The position numbers were made by a program, and so were the translations under genes. Source: Campylobacterales bacterium (GTDB lineage Bacteria > Campylobacterota > Campylobacteria > Campylobacterales > QNZT01). Taken from it: a stretch of DNA of 7,703 nt. How positions within the stretch are numbered: the stretch's first letter is position 1; the number at the start of each line of letters is the position of its first letter. The notes under the pieces were generated by a model. That model did not search any database. It had not been told where the DNA came from and saw only the letters and a program-made list of their open reading frames with translations. This document shows positions 5,764 through 7,703 of this stretch, in pieces. The DNA is taken from positions 1 through 7,703 of the forward strand of contig WGAE01000257.1 of the NCBI GenBank assembly GCA_015489185.1, given 5' to 3'.

Positions 5764-7703
5764 ATGGAATACAAACCCTCCGAAATCGAATCGAAATGGC
5801 AACGTTTCTGGCAGGAACATGAAGCGTTTGAACCGAGTGAAGAGAAGACGCTTTCTAAACAGTATATTTTGAGTATGTTTCCTTATCCTAGCGGACGTAT
5901 GCATATGGGACACGTACGTAACTATACCATCTCCGACGCCATCGCAAGACACTACCGTAAACTGGGATACAACGTACTCCATCCGATGGGGTGGGACAGT
6001 TTCGGAATGCCGGCGGAGAATGCGGCGATCAAACACGGACTCCATCCGCGTAAATGGACCTATGAAAATATCGACTATATGCGCAAAGAGTTCGATTCGC
6101 TGGGGCTCTCCTTCTCCAAAAAACGGGAGTTCGCCACCTCCGATCCGCTCTATACCAAATTCGAACAGGAGTTTATTATCCGGATGTTCGAAGAGGGGCT
6201 TTTATATGAAAAGAGACAGCAGGTCAACTGGTGTGAAACGTGTCATACGGTTCTGGCAAACGAACAGGTGATCGAGGGGTGCTGCTGGCGCTGTGATAAT
6301 GAGATTGTCCAAAAAGAGATGCCGGGGTATTACATACGCATTACCGCCTATGCCCAGGAGTTGCTGGACGATCTGAAAAAATTGGAAAAAGGATGGCCCA
6401 AGCAGGTACTCACGATGCAGGAGAACTGGATCGGGCGCAGCGAGGGGCTGGCGTTTACGCTCAGACTGAGCGAAGCGACGCAAATCAAACTTGATCATGC
6501 GTTTGAAGGGTTTGAAGTCTTTACAACCCGACCCGATACCATCTACGGTGTCAGCTATACCGCGCTTGCGCCGGAGCATCCGATCGTCAAACATATTGTC
6601 GGGAATCGGCTCCTCTCTGACGAAAAGATCGCGCAGATTGAAAAGATGCAGAAGATGCCCGAACGTGACCGCGCGATGGCGGAAAAAGAGGGGGTCGATC
6701 TGGAGATCAGCGTGATCCATCCGCTGACAGGTGCGGAGATTCCGGTCTGGACGGCGAACTTCGTACTCGCGTCATACGGCGGCGGCGCGGTGATGGCGGT
6801 GCCGGCACATGACCAGCGCGACTATGAGTTTGCCAAAAAGTACGATCTTCCGGTCAAAGAGGTGGTGCACGCTCCCGAGAGCAATCTGGAAGAAGAAGCC
6901 TTTACACTTGAAGGGGTGCTGATTGAAAGCGGTCCGTTTACCGGTATGCAAAGCGCTGAGGCGAAAGGGGCAATCATAACCCATTTTGAAGCGGAGGGGC
7001 TTGGACGGCGCCAGATCAACTACAAACTGCGCGACTGGGGAATCAGCCGTCAGCGCTACTGGGGTGCGCCGATCCCTTTTATCCACTGTGAAAGCTGCGG
7101 CCTGGTACCCGAAAAGATCGAAAATCTTCCGGTCACCCTTCCGGACGACGTGGAGATCACGGGTGAGGGGAATCCTCTGGAAAAGCATCCGACCTGGAAA
7201 AAGTGTACCTGTCCGCGCTGCGGTAAAGAGGCGACCAGAGAGACCGATACGATGGATACTTTCGTACAGAGTTCATGGTATTTTCTGCGCTACTGTTCGC
7301 CCAATCCCGAAGATGTGCCGTTTCGACGCGAAGATGTCGACTACTGGATGGCAGTCGATCAGTATGTCGGCGGAATCGAACATGCGATTTTACACCTGCT
7401 CTACGCCCGCTTTTTTACGAAAGTACTGCGCGATCTGGGCTACATCCAGGTCGATGAACCCTTTACCAATCTGCTGACACAGGGGATGGTGCTCAAAGAC
7501 GGCGCGAAGATGAGTAAATCCAAAGGCAACACGGTCGATCCGGATGCGATCATCGCCAAATACGGCGCCGATACCGCACGTCTTTTTATCCTCTTTGCCG
7601 CGCCGCCGCAAAAAGAGCTGGAGTGGAACGACTCCGCCGTCGAAGGGGCGTATAAATTTATCAGACGCCTGGCGGATCGTGTGGAGAAGGTCACATATGA
7701 AAG
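5764..7703 (+). CDS. leuS: Leucyl-tRNA synthetase, 3' end cut by the window edge
   Basis: Charges tRNA-Leu with leucine in the cytoplasm. The frame is open from ATG 5764 to the edge: 646 codons of an expected 800 or so, with the C-terminal anticodon-binding part missing. Domains in order are: HIGH motif as HMGH (47-50) after PYPSGRM; bacterial zinc module with C157-x2-C160 and C174-x2-C177; editing domain with TTRPDT (254-259) and HDQRD (349-353), whose D353 matches the editing aspartate of E. coli LeuRS; DWGISRQRYWG (424-434); a second Cys pair set, C442-x2-C445 and C483-x2-C486, probably a second zinc ribbon; DTMDTF (495-500); and KMSKS (582-586). Editing therefore looks intact. The ribosome site AGGAG is at 5749-5753. 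The gene follows the DUF6394-type gene after 47 bp with no terminator between them. Confidence 0.98.
   Translation, partial: MEYKPSEIESKWQRFWQEHEAFEPSEEKTLSKQYILSMFPYPSGRMHMGHVRNYTISDAIARHYRKLGYNVLHPMGWDSFGMPAENAAIKHGLHPRKWTYENIDYMRKEFDSLGLSFSKKREFATSDPLYTKFEQEFIIRMFEEGLLYEKRQQVNWCETCHTVLANEQVIEGCCWRCDNEIVQKEMPGYYIRITAYAQELLDDLKKLEKGWPKQVLTMQENWIGRSEGLAFTLRLSEATQIKLDHAFEGFEVFTTRPDTIYGVSYTALAPEHPIVKHIVGNRLLSDEKIAQIEKMQKMPERDRAMAEKEGVDLEISVIHPLTGAEIPVWTANFVLASYGGGAVMAVPAHDQRDYEFAKKYDLPVKEVVHAPESNLEEEAFTLEGVLIESGPFTGMQSAEAKGAIITHFEAEGLGRRQINYKLRDWGISRQRYWGAPIPFIHCESCGLVPEKIENLPVTLPDDVEITGEGNPLEKHPTWKKCTCPRCGKEATRETDTMDTFVQSSWYFLRYCSPNPEDVPFRREDVDYWMAVDQYVGGIEHAILHLLYARFFTKVLRDLGYIQVDEPFTNLLTQGMVLKDGAKMSKSKGNTVDPDAIIAKYGADTARLFILFAAPPQKELEWNDSAVEGAYKFIRRLADRVEKVTYE

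Noticed and set aside
7390..7694. Minus-strand open frames opposite the end of leuS
   Set aside because: The leuS frame is continuous through KMSKS and the window edge; the antisense frames carry no motif.

Overview
This window is an ordinary chromosomal segment of a bacterium, very probably a Campylobacterota (Epsilonproteobacteria) member. The grounds are the gene order yajC-secD-secF-small membrane protein-leuS with a divergent lnt, the short Lnt form, and how closely the proteins resemble those of Campylobacter/Sulfurimonas-type organisms. Base composition looks close to 50% GC, which is high for Campylobacter but not for relatives such as Sulfurovum or Nitratifractor. No genus is claimed. 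leuS runs off the right edge with no stop codon. The left edge lies inside a repeat, so both edges may be contig ends.

Layout. Positions 1-420 form a huge hairpin: two identical 131-bp inverted arms (1-131 and 290-420) around a 158-bp centre (132-289). The centre holds further nested stems and ends in a bidirectional terminator-like hairpin. The right arm includes the last ten codons (stop included) of a minus-strand CmoA-like methyltransferase gene (390-1097), so the left arm carries a second copy of that gene end facing the other way. Upstream of the methyltransferase on the same strand is lnt (1115-2395). A 147-bp divergent promoter region (2396-2542) separates this pair from a plus-strand operon: yajC (2543), secD (2834), secF (4404), a small four-helix membrane protein of the DUF6394 type (5378) and leuS (5764 to the edge).

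How the genes relate. YajC, SecD and SecF form the accessory complex that uses proton-motive force to help SecYEG export proteins. Lnt completes lipoprotein maturation after export, so the divergent pair serves envelope biogenesis on both sides. LeuS and the methyltransferase belong to tRNA charging and possibly tRNA modification. The DUF6394-type protein has no known function, but its near-overlap with secF suggests co-expression with the translocase genes.

The parts most worth a second look are the 420-bp foldback at the left end, which may be real biology or an assembly/amplification artefact, and the CmoA-like enzyme, which has alanine where CmoA has its carboxylate-binding arginine.
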